The notes beneath the pieces were generated by a model, which was not told the origin of the DNA, searched no databases, and worked only from the letters and a program-made list of their open reading frames with translations. Positions 8,215 to 17,052 of a stretch of 64,000 nt of DNA are shown here, in pieces. The translations under genes were made by a program, and so were the position numbers. Within the stretch, counting starts at the first letter, position 1; the number at the start of each line of letters is the position of its first letter. The stretch is from Salsuginibacillus halophilus (GTDB lineage: Bacteria; Bacillota; Bacilli; Bacillales; Marinococcaceae), in NCBI RefSeq assembly GCF_003014715.1, contig NZ_PYAV01000006.1, forward strand, positions 1-64,000, in the 5' to 3' direction.

Positions 8215-8763
8215 TTAAATGAATTTCAGCATTCATCGTAAGAGGATAAAAACCGGATCATGAACGTGCCCTTCACGCCAGACGGACGCTTTCCCGAGGG
8301 CTTGGCTTCAGCTAACTTTTTCGAATGAATACCATTCGAAAAAGTGGATCTTCAGCCTGCGCTTGATCCTCTGGGAGTCGCCGTCTTTCGTTTCGGTCAC
8401 TTGTCAATTTAACGATCAACAAGCATTTCCAATGGATATGGTTCGATTGATCACTCATAAAGCGTCATAATGAAATGGCTTCATGTAGCAATTGCTTGAT
8501 CAAAAAGGTCTCTACAATCCATGACCAGCAAATGACGCAAGGCTGACAAGCATCGGCGGCGACGCCACCTGGAACAGCGCGAGCCGAAAATCCCGCACGC
8601 AGTGACTTTCTGCTGAGGAAGTTGAGGCCATGAGGGGGGCTAAGAAGACACGGTGACTTTGAGCGTGAGCGCAGATCAAACCGATGTGGCACTTGTACCG
8701 TTGGTGAAAGCGAGTATATTTCCCATGCCTATCATTTAAAGTATATCTCATGGCACAGCCCTT
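8215..8763. repeat. Dispersed composite repeat, copy 1 (modules B and C)
   Basis: The 750-bp gene-free space between 8067 and 8819 is filled mainly by this element. Module B (8261-8400) can fold back on itself: arms near GACGGACGC and GTCGCCGTC surround an apical hairpin with TTCGAA-type arms. Module C (about 8445-8763) includes GATCACTCATAAAGCGTCAT, GGCGGCGACGCC and GAGTATATTTCCCATGC. The same modules, in the same order, recur at 24.3, 27.5, 35.5, 38.5 and 53.9 kb. The clear terminal sequence TGTCGACAAA is missing from this copy. Both modules resemble repeats I know from other Bacillaceae genomes. Confidence 0.8.
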
Positions 8764-8773
8764 TTATTTACAA

Positions 8774-8808
8774 CAAAAAAGCCGAGGAGCTTAAAGGCTC
8801 CCCAGCTG
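8774..8808 (-). terminator. Terminator of the acidic lipoprotein gene
   Basis: On the minus strand GCTGGGGAGC pairs with GCTCCTCGGC (two G-T wobbles), followed by six T residues, 12 bp beyond the stop codon at 8820. Confidence 0.75.
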
Positions 8809-8819
8809 TTGTTGTGCGA

Positions 8820-9113
8820 TTATTCGTCTTCTTCTTCGTCCTCTTCTTCGATGTCAAGGTCAAGATCTTCGTCTTCGTCGTCTTCTTCAGCGTCGAGATC
8901 TTCATCTTCTTCCTCGTCTTCTTCGATGTCGAGGTCTTCTTCGCCGTCTTCATCCTCAAGATCGTTGTCTTCGTCTTCGATCTCAAGTTCTTCGTCAGCT
9001 GGTGCGTCTTCTTCCATGTCGCCTTCCATTTCTTCTGCATCGTCGCCGCAAGCTGCTAGCAGGCTGATGGAAAGTAGACCTGTCAATGTACCGAACAATA
9101 GTTTCTTATTCAT
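8820..9113 (-). CDS. Hyperacidic lipoprotein (97 aa)
   Basis: A small lipoprotein: signal peptide, lipobox LLAAC with the cysteine near residue 22, and then a mature part made almost only of aspartate, glutamate, leucine and isoleucine, with repeated motifs such as DLDIEE and EEDEDLD. After lipidation it would form a strongly negative tether on the outside of the membrane. The composition suggests cation or water binding in a saline setting, but that is a guess. It has its own terminator and a 200-bp upstream region, so it is probably a single-gene unit. The repetitive GAA/GAC codon tract is prone to length change. Confidence 0.85.
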   Translation of the reverse strand: MNKKLLFGTLTGLLSISLLAACGDDAEEMEGDMEEDAPADEELEIEDEDNDLEDEDGEEDLDIEEDEEEDEDLDAEEDDEDEDLDLDIEEEDEEEDE

Positions 9114-9314
9114 GAATGGTTCCCCCTCAAATTGAGTATATCTTTATGATTTCAATTGAGCATTTTGCTGCTCAACTGATGCTAATCATAGCAGGGGAGT
9201 CCGGTGGCGTCTATACTGTGCGGTGCTTTTTGAAGGTCTTTAACAATTTCTCACAATGACAGAAATCGCTGAATTATCAGTTTATCAGCTGTTGCAAGGT
9301 GCGCTGTGAATACT

Positions 9315-11084
9315 TTAATATTCACTGACTGCATAACTGTTGTGCCCCGTGCGGCTACGCCCACTTTCTGCTTCAATCCAGGTTATTAATTCTCCCGGAG
9401 GTTTCGGAGGCAGGTAATAATAGCCTTGCGCCGCCGGGCAGCCTTCACGCTCTAAAAAGCTGAGCTGGGTCTGGTTCTCCAAACCTCCACAGACGACGTG
9501 GAAGCCGAGCCGGTAAGCAAGGTGAAGGATAAGTTTAATAATTTCTGCATGTTCATCTGTCCCGTTACTGTCCTGCAAAAAGCTCCGGTCAATTTTTAAT
9601 GTATCCACCGGGTAATCTTTTAACCGGCTGAGTGAAGAATAGCCGCTGCCAAAGTCATCAAGTGCGAGCCGCACCCCGAGTTTCTGCAATTCACGAAGAC
9701 GCCCGGCGGCCCACGGGATATCCTCTACTGTATCGTGTTCATTGATTTCAAGGCTTAACACTTCTGGAGGAAGATTATAATGGTTCAGCACCTCCTGCAC
9801 ATAATCAATAAAACTTGAGGCTTCAAACGTCTGCTTTGCAATATTGACTGAAACGGTCCACGCGTAGCCTTGATTCCGCCAAGTACGCAGCTGCCGGCAT
9901 GCAGCTTTCACGGTAAGTTCGTCAAGCTGGGCTATGTGACCGTTCGTTTCAGCAAGCTTAATAAAGTCGCTTGCCGAAAGCAGGCCGCGCTCCGGGTGGT
10001 GCCAGCGGACGAAGGCTTCAAGAGAGGTTGGATCACCGGATTGCACATCAAACTGCGGCTGATAATGGAGAAACAGTTCTTCTCTTTCAATCGCTTTGAT
10101 TAAGTCGGTTTCAAGTTCTAGCGCATCCACCGTCGTTTTCGCGTCCTCTGGTGTATAAACGTGAAAGTTGTTGCGGCCTTCGTCTTTTGTTTGATACATT
10201 GCCTGATCGGCATTTTGCATTAAACTTTGAAAATCGCGGCCATGGTCCGGGAAGAAGCTGATCCCGATCGACACTGTGATGGACACTTCCCTGCCGGCGA
10301 GCGTAATCGGCGTCTGAAAAGCTTCGAAAATATCATCAACCACCGCTTTCACTTCACGTTTGTCGTCGAAGTGCTCAAGCAGCACTGTAAACTCGTCTCC
10401 GCCAAATCTGCTGATGAGGCCATTCTGCGGGGCAACCACGCTTTGCAGCCGTCGGGCCACTTCTGTTAAAAGGGTATCGCCTGCTTGATGACCAAAGGAA
10501 TCGTTTACTTTTTTGAAACGATCTAAATCGAGAAACAGCAATGCAAGTGATGAGCGGCCCTGTTCCGCTTCCTTTAATGACGCTTCAACTTTTTCCTCAA
10601 ACATCATTCGGTTAGGCATTTTTGTTAAGTCGTCGTGATACGCCATGTAGCGCACCCGGCGTTCAGCTTCTTTACGTTCCGTAATATCACGGATTAACCC
10701 GATATAATAAGAGTCTTCTTTATTTGTGCCCGGGATATAAGTAATGGTTAGATAAGACCAGAAAAGCTCGCCATTTTTACGGCGGTTAATCACTTCACCC
10801 GTCCATGTGCCTTCGTTCTCAAGGCTTTTCCACATATCTTCATAAACGGACTGCTTCGTTTGATTCGAAGCGATATGATTCGGATTTTTACCGTGCATCT
10901 CCGCAAAGGTGTAGCCGGTGATTTTTTCATACGACGGGTTAATCATCACAATACGCAAGGCTTGATCGGTCACAATCAATCCGTCGTTCATATGTGTAAA
11001 CAACTGCCAGACATGTTCCGGTTTTGATGCAAACTGGCGGAACAAACGCTGCATTGTTGTATCTTTGTTTGATTGAGCCGGCAC
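9315..11084 (-). CDS. PAS-GGDEF-EAL protein (cyclic-di-GMP signalling)
   Basis: A cytosolic 589-residue protein with no membrane helix. A PAS domain (about 20-140) is followed by GGDEF (about 145-310, SRFGGDEF at 226-232) and EAL (about 325-580). The cyclase signature is intact, but the product-inhibition site RxxD just upstream is replaced by PQNG. In the EAL domain the signature is E-A-F (356-358); N414, E446, D476, D477, K497 and Q553 are kept, but the first glutamate of the usual E-G-V-E motif is glycine (CGGLE, residue 533). This should impair phosphodiesterase activity, so the protein may act chiefly as a cyclase. Translation starts at GTG 11084 behind AAGGAGGG. It is monocistronic. Confidence 0.92.
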   Translation of the reverse strand: MPAQSNKDTTMQRLFRQFASKPEHVWQLFTHMNDGLIVTDQALRIVMINPSYEKITGYTFAEMHGKNPNHIASNQTKQSVYEDMWKSLENEGTWTGEVINRRKNGELFWSYLTITYIPGTNKEDSYYIGLIRDITERKEAERRVRYMAYHDDLTKMPNRMMFEEKVEASLKEAEQGRSSLALLFLDLDRFKKVNDSFGHQAGDTLLTEVARRLQSVVAPQNGLISRFGGDEFTVLLEHFDDKREVKAVVDDIFEAFQTPITLAGREVSITVSIGISFFPDHGRDFQSLMQNADQAMYQTKDEGRNNFHVYTPEDAKTTVDALELETDLIKAIEREELFLHYQPQFDVQSGDPTSLEAFVRWHHPERGLLSASDFIKLAETNGHIAQLDELTVKAACRQLRTWRNQGYAWTVSVNIAKQTFEASSFIDYVQEVLNHYNLPPEVLSLEINEHDTVEDIPWAAGRLRELQKLGVRLALDDFGSGYSSLSRLKDYPVDTLKIDRSFLQDSNGTDEHAEIIKLILHLAYRLGFHVVCGGLENQTQLSFLEREGCPAAQGYYYLPPKPPGELITWIEAESGRSRTGHNSYAVSEY

Positions 11085-11369
11085 GGCAATCCCTCCTTGT
11101 GTCCAGAGACACTTCGTTACATACCCTACATCGCTGGAATCTTTCTAATAATATACTACTAAATATTTCTACGATTGGATAGGTATATGTTGCAATTTGC
11201 CATGTGAAAAATTTCAAATTTTAAGATGTTAGATATAGATGAGGAGGGAGGGGAGGTTCATCTTTGATGGGGCTTTGGAAATTGGCTCCCCATGTCTCAC
11301 GATGCGCTGGGCTGCATGCGTGAGCGTCTACATATAAAAGGAGGATGTTTCCTTTCATCACAAGAGTTT

Positions 11370-11522
11370 AAAAAAGCACAGGAAATATACGAGACTCCTG
11401 CAGGAAAAACAACGTTTGAAGACCCCGCAATGAGCGTTTTTTGCTCATGAGGAGACTGAATCGTTGCCTGCGGAAAACGAGTATATTTCCCATGCTATCA
11501 TTTCAAATATACCTTATTGGGA
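11370..11522. repeat. Dispersed repeat fragment (module C variant)
   Basis: The 447 bp between the signalling gene and fabZ hold no gene. The right part matches the end of module C: GAGACTCCTGCAGGAAA, CCCGCAATGAGCG, GAGTATATTTCCCATGC and CTATCATTTCAAATATACC, ending about ten bases before the fabZ stop codon. The left part (11220-11345) is AG-rich with two Shine-Dalgarno-like runs but no open frame after them. Confidence 0.65.
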
Positions 11523-11531
11523 CAGTTCCTT

Positions 11532-11969
11532 TTAGGCGTTATTGTTATCCTGCAGGGCGAACATGAGCTCAGCTTCGGCGACGATTTCACCGTCGACGTA
11601 AGCGGTGCCCTTCCCTTTCCCGATTTTGCCGCGAAGGCGGGTGAGTTCCACTTCAAGGGTGAGGACATCCCCCGGGCGGACCTGGCCTTTGAAGCGGCAG
11701 CTCTCGATACCGGCAAAAAAGGCGAGTTTGCCGGCGTGTTCATCTTTACTTAAGATCGCCACTGCTCCGGTTTGGGCCATGGCTTCAACAATGAGCACAC
11801 CCGGCATCACTGGATATTCCGGAAAGTGGCCGTTGAAAAACTCTTCATTGTTACTCACATTTTTAACAGCTTGTGCCCGCGCTCCTTCTTCAAGGTCGGC
11901 GACACGGTCGATGAGTAAAAATGGGTAGCGGTGCGGGATAATCGCTTTAATTTGATCCGTATTCAACAT
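11532..11969 (-). CDS. fabZ: 3-hydroxyacyl-[acyl-carrier-protein] dehydratase FabZ
   Basis: A 145-residue hot-dog enzyme that removes water from 3-hydroxyacyl-ACP in fatty-acid elongation. The family signatures are present: [12 protein letters not shown] near the start and [20 protein letters not shown], which contains the catalytic histidine and glutamate. The start at 11969 ([16 protein letters not shown]) matches known FabZ proteins and has AAGGGAAG upstream; a longer frame to 12029 runs into the neighbouring gene and is rejected. It is the last gene of mbl-flhO-flhP-epuA-fabZ, 20 bp after epuA. Confidence 0.96.
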   Translation of the reverse strand: MLNTDQIKAIIPHRYPFLLIDRVADLEEGARAQAVKNVSNNEEFFNGHFPEYPVMPGVLIVEAMAQTGAVAILSKDEHAGKLAFFAGIESCRFKGQVRPGDVLTLEVELTRLRGKIGKGKGTAYVDGEIVAEAELMFALQDNNNA

Positions 11970-11989
11970 CCGTGGTCTTCCCTTCTTCG

Positions 11990-12301
11990 TTAATCGTTCG
12001 CCTGGATAAAGTCGAGCAGCTGCTGCCACGTGCTTGGCTGCAGCACATCATAGCCTTCAGCATCACCAAACCATGAATAACCGGCGATTAAACCAATCAC
12101 CAAACTTACAGCAAATAAAATGGTTACAATGATTAAGCGCAGCCAGATCGGGAGAATCCGCCGGCGTCCACGCTTTTGCTTCGCTTTTTTCTTCGGCTCT
12201 TCATCCGCTTCAGCTGCTGCATCTTCCTGGTAACGCCGGCCGGTACGCGGCGAAGCCTCATCCGCTTCAGCCGGTGGATGCTGTTCATTTGTATCTTTCA
12301 T
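11990..12301 (-). CDS. EpuA-like small membrane protein
   Basis: A 103-residue protein with a hydrophilic, partly acidic and then strongly basic N-terminus ([12 protein letters not shown]), one membrane helix (about residues 55-75, [21 protein letters not shown]) and a short outer tail ending [12 protein letters not shown]. This matches the EpuA family, often labelled 'DNA-directed RNA polymerase subunit beta' in databases although it is no polymerase subunit. It is regularly found between flhP and fabZ in Bacillaceae, exactly as here. Function unknown. AAGGAGAG precedes the ATG. Confidence 0.85.
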   Translation of the reverse strand: MKDTNEQHPPAEADEASPRTGRRYQEDAAAEADEEPKKKAKQKRGRRRILPIWLRLIIVTILFAVSLVIGLIAGYSWFGDAEGYDVLQPSTWQQLLDFIQAND

Positions 12302-12324
12302 GCCAAGCTCTCCTTCAATCCTGG

Positions 12325-13176
12325 TTAACGCACATTGTTAATCAACTGCATCATTTGATCCGAGTTCTGCATCGCGCGGGCATTCATGGAATAAAGCCGC
12401 TGCGCGTTCATTAACTCCGTCATTTCACTGCCCATATCCACGTTTGAACCTTCAAGCCCCTGCTGCATCACAAGGTCGTCTGTGGCAGCAACAGGTTCTT
12501 CTAGAATCTCTTCACCTTCAAGCCCAAGCTCCTCTAAATCCGGGAGCTGAAAATTATTATTTCCGATCGCCTCAAGCACCTGCGGGCGGTTTGCATACGT
12601 TAATTCGAGCTCCGCAATATCTTCGGTCTCCTCATCATCGTCGTCATAAACTGCCTGCAGCGTACCATCCGGCGCCAGATTTACCGTTTGCGTATCACCT
12701 GGGACAACAATCCGGTCCCCATCTGCATCAAGCACAAAATCACCGGTGCTCGTTACAATATTCCAGCCGTCATCCAGTTGATCTTCAGACAGATGAAACG
12801 AACCGTCACGCGTATACGCAATTTCTGTTTCTCCGGCTTCAACTTCTGTTTCAACTTCGAACAGATAGCCGGGCTGGGTAATCGCAAAGTCCAGGTTACG
12901 CCCGGTACTCTGCAGCTCACCTTGATCCATCCGCAAAGCTGTCTGCGCCACCGCAGCCCCGGAGCCACGGCGTAGCCCCTCTGGCGTGAGACGGCCGCCG
13001 TCTTCGGCCGGACCGTACTGCTGATTATCAATTTGTTGAAACAACAAATCAGAAAAGGAGCTCTCACGGCGGCGGAATCCGGTCTGATCCATATTTGCCA
13101 TATTGTTAGAGACGGTATCGATTTTTTCCTGCAGCTGTCCCATCATCGTCGATGGAGGTACCATTGAGCTGTACAT
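12325..13176 (-). CDS. flhP: Flagellar hook-basal body (rod) protein FlhP
   Basis: A 283-residue member of the FlgE/FlgF/FlgG axial family. The N-terminal segment KIDTVSNNMANMDQTGFRRRE and the C-terminal segment with MTELMNAQRLYSMNARAMQ form the coiled-coil ends that build the rod, with a variable beta domain between them that is very acidic here. In B. subtilis FlhO and FlhP form the distal rod. The ribosome site before the ATG at 13176 is weak. It follows flhO by about 100 bp in the order mbl-flhO-flhP. Confidence 0.9.
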   Translation of the reverse strand: MYSSMVPPSTMMGQLQEKIDTVSNNMANMDQTGFRRRESSFSDLLFQQIDNQQYGPAEDGGRLTPEGLRRGSGAAVAQTALRMDQGELQSTGRNLDFAITQPGYLFEVETEVEAGETEIAYTRDGSFHLSEDQLDDGWNIVTSTGDFVLDADGDRIVVPGDTQTVNLAPDGTLQAVYDDDDEETEDIAELELTYANRPQVLEAIGNNNFQLPDLEELGLEGEEILEEPVAATDDLVMQQGLEGSNVDMGSEMTELMNAQRLYSMNARAMQNSDQMMQLINNVR

Positions 13177-13273
13177 CTTGTTTCACGCCTTTCGCGGTCC
13201 TGCCTCTACCGGATGCGGCTCGTCAGTTAACGTCCTTGTGCCGGCGGCAGGTCTCATAGTTTCAGCCAGAAGG

Positions 13274-14098
13274 TTATTGAAGGCGTCCGACGTCGTTGAC
13301 GGCGCGTTCCATACTTTGGTCATAGGCTTGGAGGACGGTTTGGTTGGCTTCGAAAATGCGCATGGATTCCATCATGTCGCTCATCGTGCGCATGAGGTCG
13401 ACGTTGGATTCTTCGACGAAGCCTTGGTTAATGTCATAGTTAATATCGTCGTCGCCGATGGCTGTCGGCAGGGCGTCTTCGTCTTCAGGTACAGCGAGCA
13501 GACCGTCTCCTTCTTTAACGAGGTCTTCCGGCGCTGCGGCAAAGGAGATGTCGATGGTTGCGAGTTCTTCACCGTCATCATCAAATACGTTGCCGCCGGC
13601 ATCTACGGTGAATTCTTCATTGTTTACAAAGATTTCGTCACCCGCATCATCGAGGACGTAGTTGCCTTGTGCGGTGGTGAGAAAGCCTTCACCATCAACG
13701 GCGAAGCTGCCGTTTCTCGTGTAACGGAGGTCACCGTCTTCATTCGCTACGTTGAAAAAGAGGGCGCCCGAATTGCCTTCCTCGTTGACTGGAACGTCAC
13801 CTTGTACAATCGCCATATCGGTGTTGTTCTCGGTTTGACGCGTATCTCCTTGGGCAAAGTTCGGTGTGCGCTCCTGCATATAGGTGCCGGTATTCATGGA
13901 GCCGATCAGCTCGTTGCGCCCGCCGGGGGCGGCGCCTACGTTTTCTGCCTGCATGAGCATTTCCGGAAACGACCGGATGGAAGCATTATCTCCTTTATAG
14001 CCCGGGGTTTGTGCGTTGGCGAGGTTGTTGTTCAACATTTCGGAGTGCCGCTGCTGGGTGATCATCCCGGCACCGGCGCCGTAAAATCCTCGTAGCAT
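13274..14098 (-). CDS. flhO: Flagellar hook-basal body (rod) protein FlhO
   Basis: A 274-residue axial protein of the flagellar rod. It begins MLRGFYGAGAGMITQQRHSE with the NNNLANAQTPGYK signature of the family, and ends with the matching MSDMMESMRIFEANQTVLQA helix. The central domain is rich in Asp and Glu. GGAGGAG precedes the ATG, and the gene follows mbl by 14 bp, so it is transcribed with mbl and flhP. FlhO and FlhP are thought to complete the rod on which the hook grows. Confidence 0.92.
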   Translation of the reverse strand: MLRGFYGAGAGMITQQRHSEMLNNNLANAQTPGYKGDNASIRSFPEMLMQAENVGAAPGGRNELIGSMNTGTYMQERTPNFAQGDTRQTENNTDMAIVQGDVPVNEEGNSGALFFNVANEDGDLRYTRNGSFAVDGEGFLTTAQGNYVLDDAGDEIFVNNEEFTVDAGGNVFDDDGEELATIDISFAAAPEDLVKEGDGLLAVPEDEDALPTAIGDDDINYDINQGFVEESNVDLMRTMSDMMESMRIFEANQTVLQAYDQSMERAVNDVGRLQ

Positions 14099-14112
14099 GC
14101 GCGTTCTCCTCC

Positions 14113-15117
14113 TTAAATTTTCACCTTTTTACTTGACATTTTATCCAAGTTTTCAAGAATGATGCCGGTACCGTTGGCGACACAATGCATCGGTTCTTCA
14201 GCGATAAAGACCGGGACTTTCAACTCTTCTGAAAGCAGGTCATCCATGCCGTGCAGCAGTGCACCGCCGCCGGTCACAATAACGCCGCGGTCGATAATGT
14301 CTGCGGAAAGTTCAGGCGGTGTACGCTCAAGGACACCTTTGGCCGCATGCACAATATGGCCGACGGATTCTGTTAAGGTATGATAAATCTCACTCGATGT
14401 AATGGTAATGGTGCGCGGCAGGCCGCTTACCATATCGCGGCCACGAATCTCCATTTCATTGCTGGAGCCTTCTGGAGAAACGGTAGCTACTTCTTTTTTA
14501 ATATCTTCTGCCGTCCGTTCACCGATCAACAGCTTGTACTCTTTTTTAATGTAACTTAAAATATCAAGGTCGAACTGATCCCCTGCGGTTTTAATGGAAG
14601 TTGCTGTTACAACATCACCCATGGAAAGCACCGCTACGTCGGTTGTGCCGCCGCCGATATCGACGACCATATTGCCGCTCGGCTGAAAAATATCCATGCC
14701 GGCGCCAACTGCTGCAACTTTCGGCTCTTCTTCGAGGAAAATATTTTTGCCGCCGCTTTTTTCAGCTGCTTCACGGATTGCTTTTTGTTCGACGGATGTA
14801 ATGTTTGTCGGACAGCAGATGAGAATGCGCGGCTTTGAGAACATGCCTTTGACGTTGACTTTTGATAAAAAGTGTTTCAGCATAGCTTCAGTTAAATCAA
14901 AATCTGCGATCACGCCGTCTTTCATGGGACGGAGTGCTACAATGTTGCCCGGGGTACGCCCGACCATGCGGAAAGCTTCTTCACCAACGGCGAGCGCTTT
15001 GCCGGATTGGCTGTCGACGGCTACCACCGATGGTTCATTTAATACAATTCCGCGCCCTTTAACGTGAATCAATACGTTTGCTGTCCCTAAATCAATTCCG
15101 ATATCTCTGCCAAACAT
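14113..15117 (-). CDS. mbl: MreB-like actin homologue Mbl
   Basis: A 334-residue bacterial actin that guides side-wall synthesis. The N-terminal phosphate-binding loop GIDLGTANVLIHVKGRGI, the VVDIGGGTTDVAVLS motif and the C-terminal IVTGGGALLHGMDDLL are all intact. Its place directly after spoIIID and before flhO identifies it as mbl, not mreB. The start at 15117 has AGAGGAGGA eight bases upstream and gives the usual MFGRDIGIDLG beginning; the longer frame to 15156 is not used. Confidence 0.95.
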   Translation of the reverse strand: MFGRDIGIDLGTANVLIHVKGRGIVLNEPSVVAVDSQSGKALAVGEEAFRMVGRTPGNIVALRPMKDGVIADFDLTEAMLKHFLSKVNVKGMFSKPRILICCPTNITSVEQKAIREAAEKSGGKNIFLEEEPKVAAVGAGMDIFQPSGNMVVDIGGGTTDVAVLSMGDVVTATSIKTAGDQFDLDILSYIKKEYKLLIGERTAEDIKKEVATVSPEGSSNEMEIRGRDMVSGLPRTITITSSEIYHTLTESVGHIVHAAKGVLERTPPELSADIIDRGVIVTGGGALLHGMDDLLSEELKVPVFIAEEPMHCVANGTGIILENLDKMSSKKVKI

Positions 15118-15318
15118 CCAGGGTCCTCCTCTTATAATCTCGCCAGCTCCGCCCATACCATTTATGTTAGGTAAACTTTTAACGTACTACGCGCGATATT
15201 ACTTATTGTCATCTAATTGTATATTTTATCACAATTTATGATGAACAAAAATAACAAATGTATGGGATATGGGGCGAGAGAACTGCGCAGCCGGTCGGAG
15301 GAGGCGGGGGCGCTGCGT

Positions 15319-15347
15319 GAAAAAACCCAGGCAGGTCCGCCCGGGCT
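15319..15347 (-). terminator. Terminator after spoIIID
   Basis: On the minus strand CCCGGGC pairs with GCCTGGG and is followed by six T residues, just beyond the spoIIID stop codon. It should separate spoIIID from mbl. Confidence 0.8.
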
Positions 15348-15353
15348 GCTTCG

Positions 15354-15629
15354 TTATACAGTTTCTTTTGTATCCCCTGCCGGCGTCTTATTGTACTTCA
15401 CTTTTGTTGCTTCACCGCCGCGCAGGTGCCGGATGGATTTATGATATTCAAGGATCATTTTCACTTCGCCGGCTAGTTCCGGATGAATGTCCGGAAGCCG
15501 TTCGGTTAAATCTTTATGCACCGTACTTTTTGAGACACCGAACTCTTTGGCAATGGTCCGGACCGTTTTCCGGGTTTCTACGAGGTACCTGCCGATCTTG
15601 ATGGTTCGCTCTTTGATGTAGTCATGCAC
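15354..15629 (-). CDS. spoIIID: Stage III sporulation transcriptional regulator SpoIIID
   Basis: A 91-residue DNA-binding protein of the mother cell that adjusts the sigma-E programme and prepares for sigma-K. It starts MHDYIKERTIKIGRYLVETR and has the helix-turn-helix VRTIAKEFGVSKSTVHKDLT, followed by the basic C-terminal arm expected for the family. GAGGGGTG lies before the ATG. It is directly upstream of mbl, as in B. subtilis. Confidence 0.96.
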   Translation of the reverse strand: MHDYIKERTIKIGRYLVETRKTVRTIAKEFGVSKSTVHKDLTERLPDIHPELAGEVKMILEYHKSIRHLRGGEATKVKYNKTPAGDTKETV

Positions 15630-15744
15630 ACCCCTCGCCTCCTCAGCTGCTGATCTGGCTTTGCCACATTTTATGAGCTGAAAAAGGCCGGTATACCAAG
15701 ATTTCTGAATTTATCGACAGGACAGGCTGAAAATATGTGTGTGA

Positions 15745-15860
15745 GGGCGCGCCCCAGTTTTGGGTGACCGCGCTCCAGCGGGCGTTCTTCTGCTTCATTT
15801 TTCCATATCGGCGCTCCACTTTCGCGCTACCCTGGCCCACGCGCTGGGGATCAAGAGGAC
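15745..15860. repeat. GCTCCA-type array (array 5)
   Basis: Units beginning GCCCCA, GCTCCA, GCTTCA and GCTCCA at 20-21 bp steps, in the same orientation as arrays 1-4. A hairpin-like GAAACCAGGCGCTGCCGGTTTC follows at about 15863-15884. It lies in the 757-bp gene-free space between spoIIID and the exonuclease gene; 15930-16030 shows nothing recognisable. Confidence 0.65.
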
Positions 15861-16029
15861 GAGGAAACCAGGCGCTGCCGGTTTCTTCCTCTTTTCTTTT
15901 GGGCAAAGAAGAACCATTATAGCTTAAGGCAATTCATGCGCGATGGGACTCTCTTTTTAAGATGCCCGTATTACGGTCGTCATAACGGTTTAACAACACC
16001 ATATCGTCGTTAAAAAATGAGTTTACAAC

Positions 16030-16320
16030 ATTCACCTATGTAGATAAATCTTGATAGCGGACTCTATAATGTTTCATGACGATGTCATCATTTAAGGATG
16101 ACAAGCATCGGCGGCGACGCCTACTCAGAACAACGAGTGAGAAAATCCCGCAGGCAGCGGTTTTCTGACGAGGAATTTGAGGAGGTACAAGAGGCTAAGA
16201 AGACACGGTGAGGTCAAGCGTTAGCGCAGATCAAACCGATGTCGCACTTGTGCCCTCCGGGTGCAAGCGTCCGCCGAAATGCAAAGTCAGCCTTCGCTTT
16301 TCCTAAAACTTTATCAAACA
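16030..16320. repeat. Dispersed repeat, module C only
   Basis: Sequence from about 16085 matches module C of the composite repeat (GACAAGCATCGGCGGCGACG, GAGAAAATCCCGCAGGCAGCG, CAGATCAAACCGATGTCGCA, CTCCGGGTGCAAGCGTCCGC). It ends with ACTTTATCAAACA at 16306-16320, a degenerate form of the right terminal sequence AGTTTGTCTACA. It abuts the exonuclease terminator at 16323, the same placement as the copies at 24.3, 27.5 and 38.5 kb. Module B is absent. Confidence 0.7.
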
Positions 16321-16322
16321 GT

Positions 16323-16352
16323 AAAAAGCCAGCTCGCGGCCGACTTTTTTTT
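16323..16352 (-). terminator. Terminator after the exonuclease gene
   Basis: Imperfect AGTCGGC/GCTGGCT hairpin, flanked by runs of T on each strand, 35 bp beyond the stop codon at 16387. Confidence 0.65.
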
Positions 16353-16386
16353 CCTGTTTAATAGGGATTTGCATCAATTACGGCGG

Positions 16387-17052
16387 CTACTGCAGTGCTT
16401 TTGTGCTGCCTTCGGTGCGGACGGCATCAAGAATGTCGCCCAGGGTGGTTTTGCCGCGGGCTTCAAGATAGCGTAAGAGTTCGACAAATAAATGCGCCGT
16501 TGTTAGCGCGTCACCCAGGGCGCTGTGGCGGTCATAAATGTTGGTGCCAAAGTTAAGTGCATAGTGCTGTAAATCGCGCATATCCCAGGAAGGGGCGATG
16601 CAGCCGATTAAATCCAACGTATCGATCGCAAGCGGTTCGCGGAAGCTGTGTTTATGCCGCTGCAATTCTTTTTTTAAAACAAGCATATCAAAAGCCATAT
16701 AATGCGCGGCCCAAGCGGTATTGTCATTGTCAGCGGCAAACGCGTGAAATTGATCAATCGCTTCAAGCGCATCCGGCGCGCCGGCGACATCTTTTTCGGT
16801 GATGCCGGTTAATTCAGTGATTCGTGCCGGAATATCGCGGCCAGGGTCGACAAAAGTTTGAAATGTTCGATCGGTGACGTTGAACCCTTCAATATGAACA
16901 GCGCCTATCTCAATTAAACGATCGTGACCACCTACAGCAAACCCGGTCGCTTCGGTATCAAATACTGTAAAACGCAGATCGGCAAGCGGCGTGTTTAATG
17001 GCTGATCGCGGTATGTTTCATACGGCAGCTGCCGCTTCTTCCAAAACATCAT
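16387..17052 (-). CDS. DEDDh 3'-5' exonuclease (DnaQ-like)
   Basis: A 221-residue exonuclease-domain protein. The acidic residues of the DEDDh family are visible: FDTEATG near residue 31, AAHYMAFDMLVL in the middle, and the final HSALGDALTT with histidine and aspartate. Such enzymes remove nucleotides from 3' ends of DNA or RNA. Its position after the cyclic-nucleotide/CBS/DUF294 gene and a symporter matches a cluster common in other bacteria, where an exonuclease of this type accompanies the DUF294 protein; the meaning of that link is not known. A 200-bp gap with two hairpins separates it from the preceding gene, so it may have its own promoter. Confidence 0.88.
   Translation of the reverse strand: MMFWKKRQLPYETYRDQPLNTPLADLRFTVFDTEATGFAVGGHDRLIEIGAVHIEGFNVTDRTFQTFVDPGRDIPARITELTGITEKDVAGAPDALEAIDQFHAFAADNDNTAWAAHYMAFDMLVLKKELQRHKHSFREPLAIDTLDLIGCIAPSWDMRDLQHYALNFGTNIYDRHSALGDALTTAHLFVELLRYLEARGKTTLGDILDAVRTEGSTKALQ

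Noticed and set aside
8215-8763. Degenerate group II intron or protein-coding IS as origin of the composite repeat
   Set aside because: No reverse transcriptase or transposase fragment and no domain V-like hairpin was found in any of the copies; modules with short inverted ends fit a non-autonomous element better.
8809-9135. Serine-rich 108-codon frame on the + strand
   Set aside because: It is the antisense of the Asp/Glu-codon tract of the lipoprotein gene, which has a lipobox, a ribosome site and a terminator.
13103-14095. 330-codon + strand frame opposite flhO and flhP
   Set aside because: It is a shadow of the conserved rod-protein genes on the minus strand; no family resemblance and no ribosome site.
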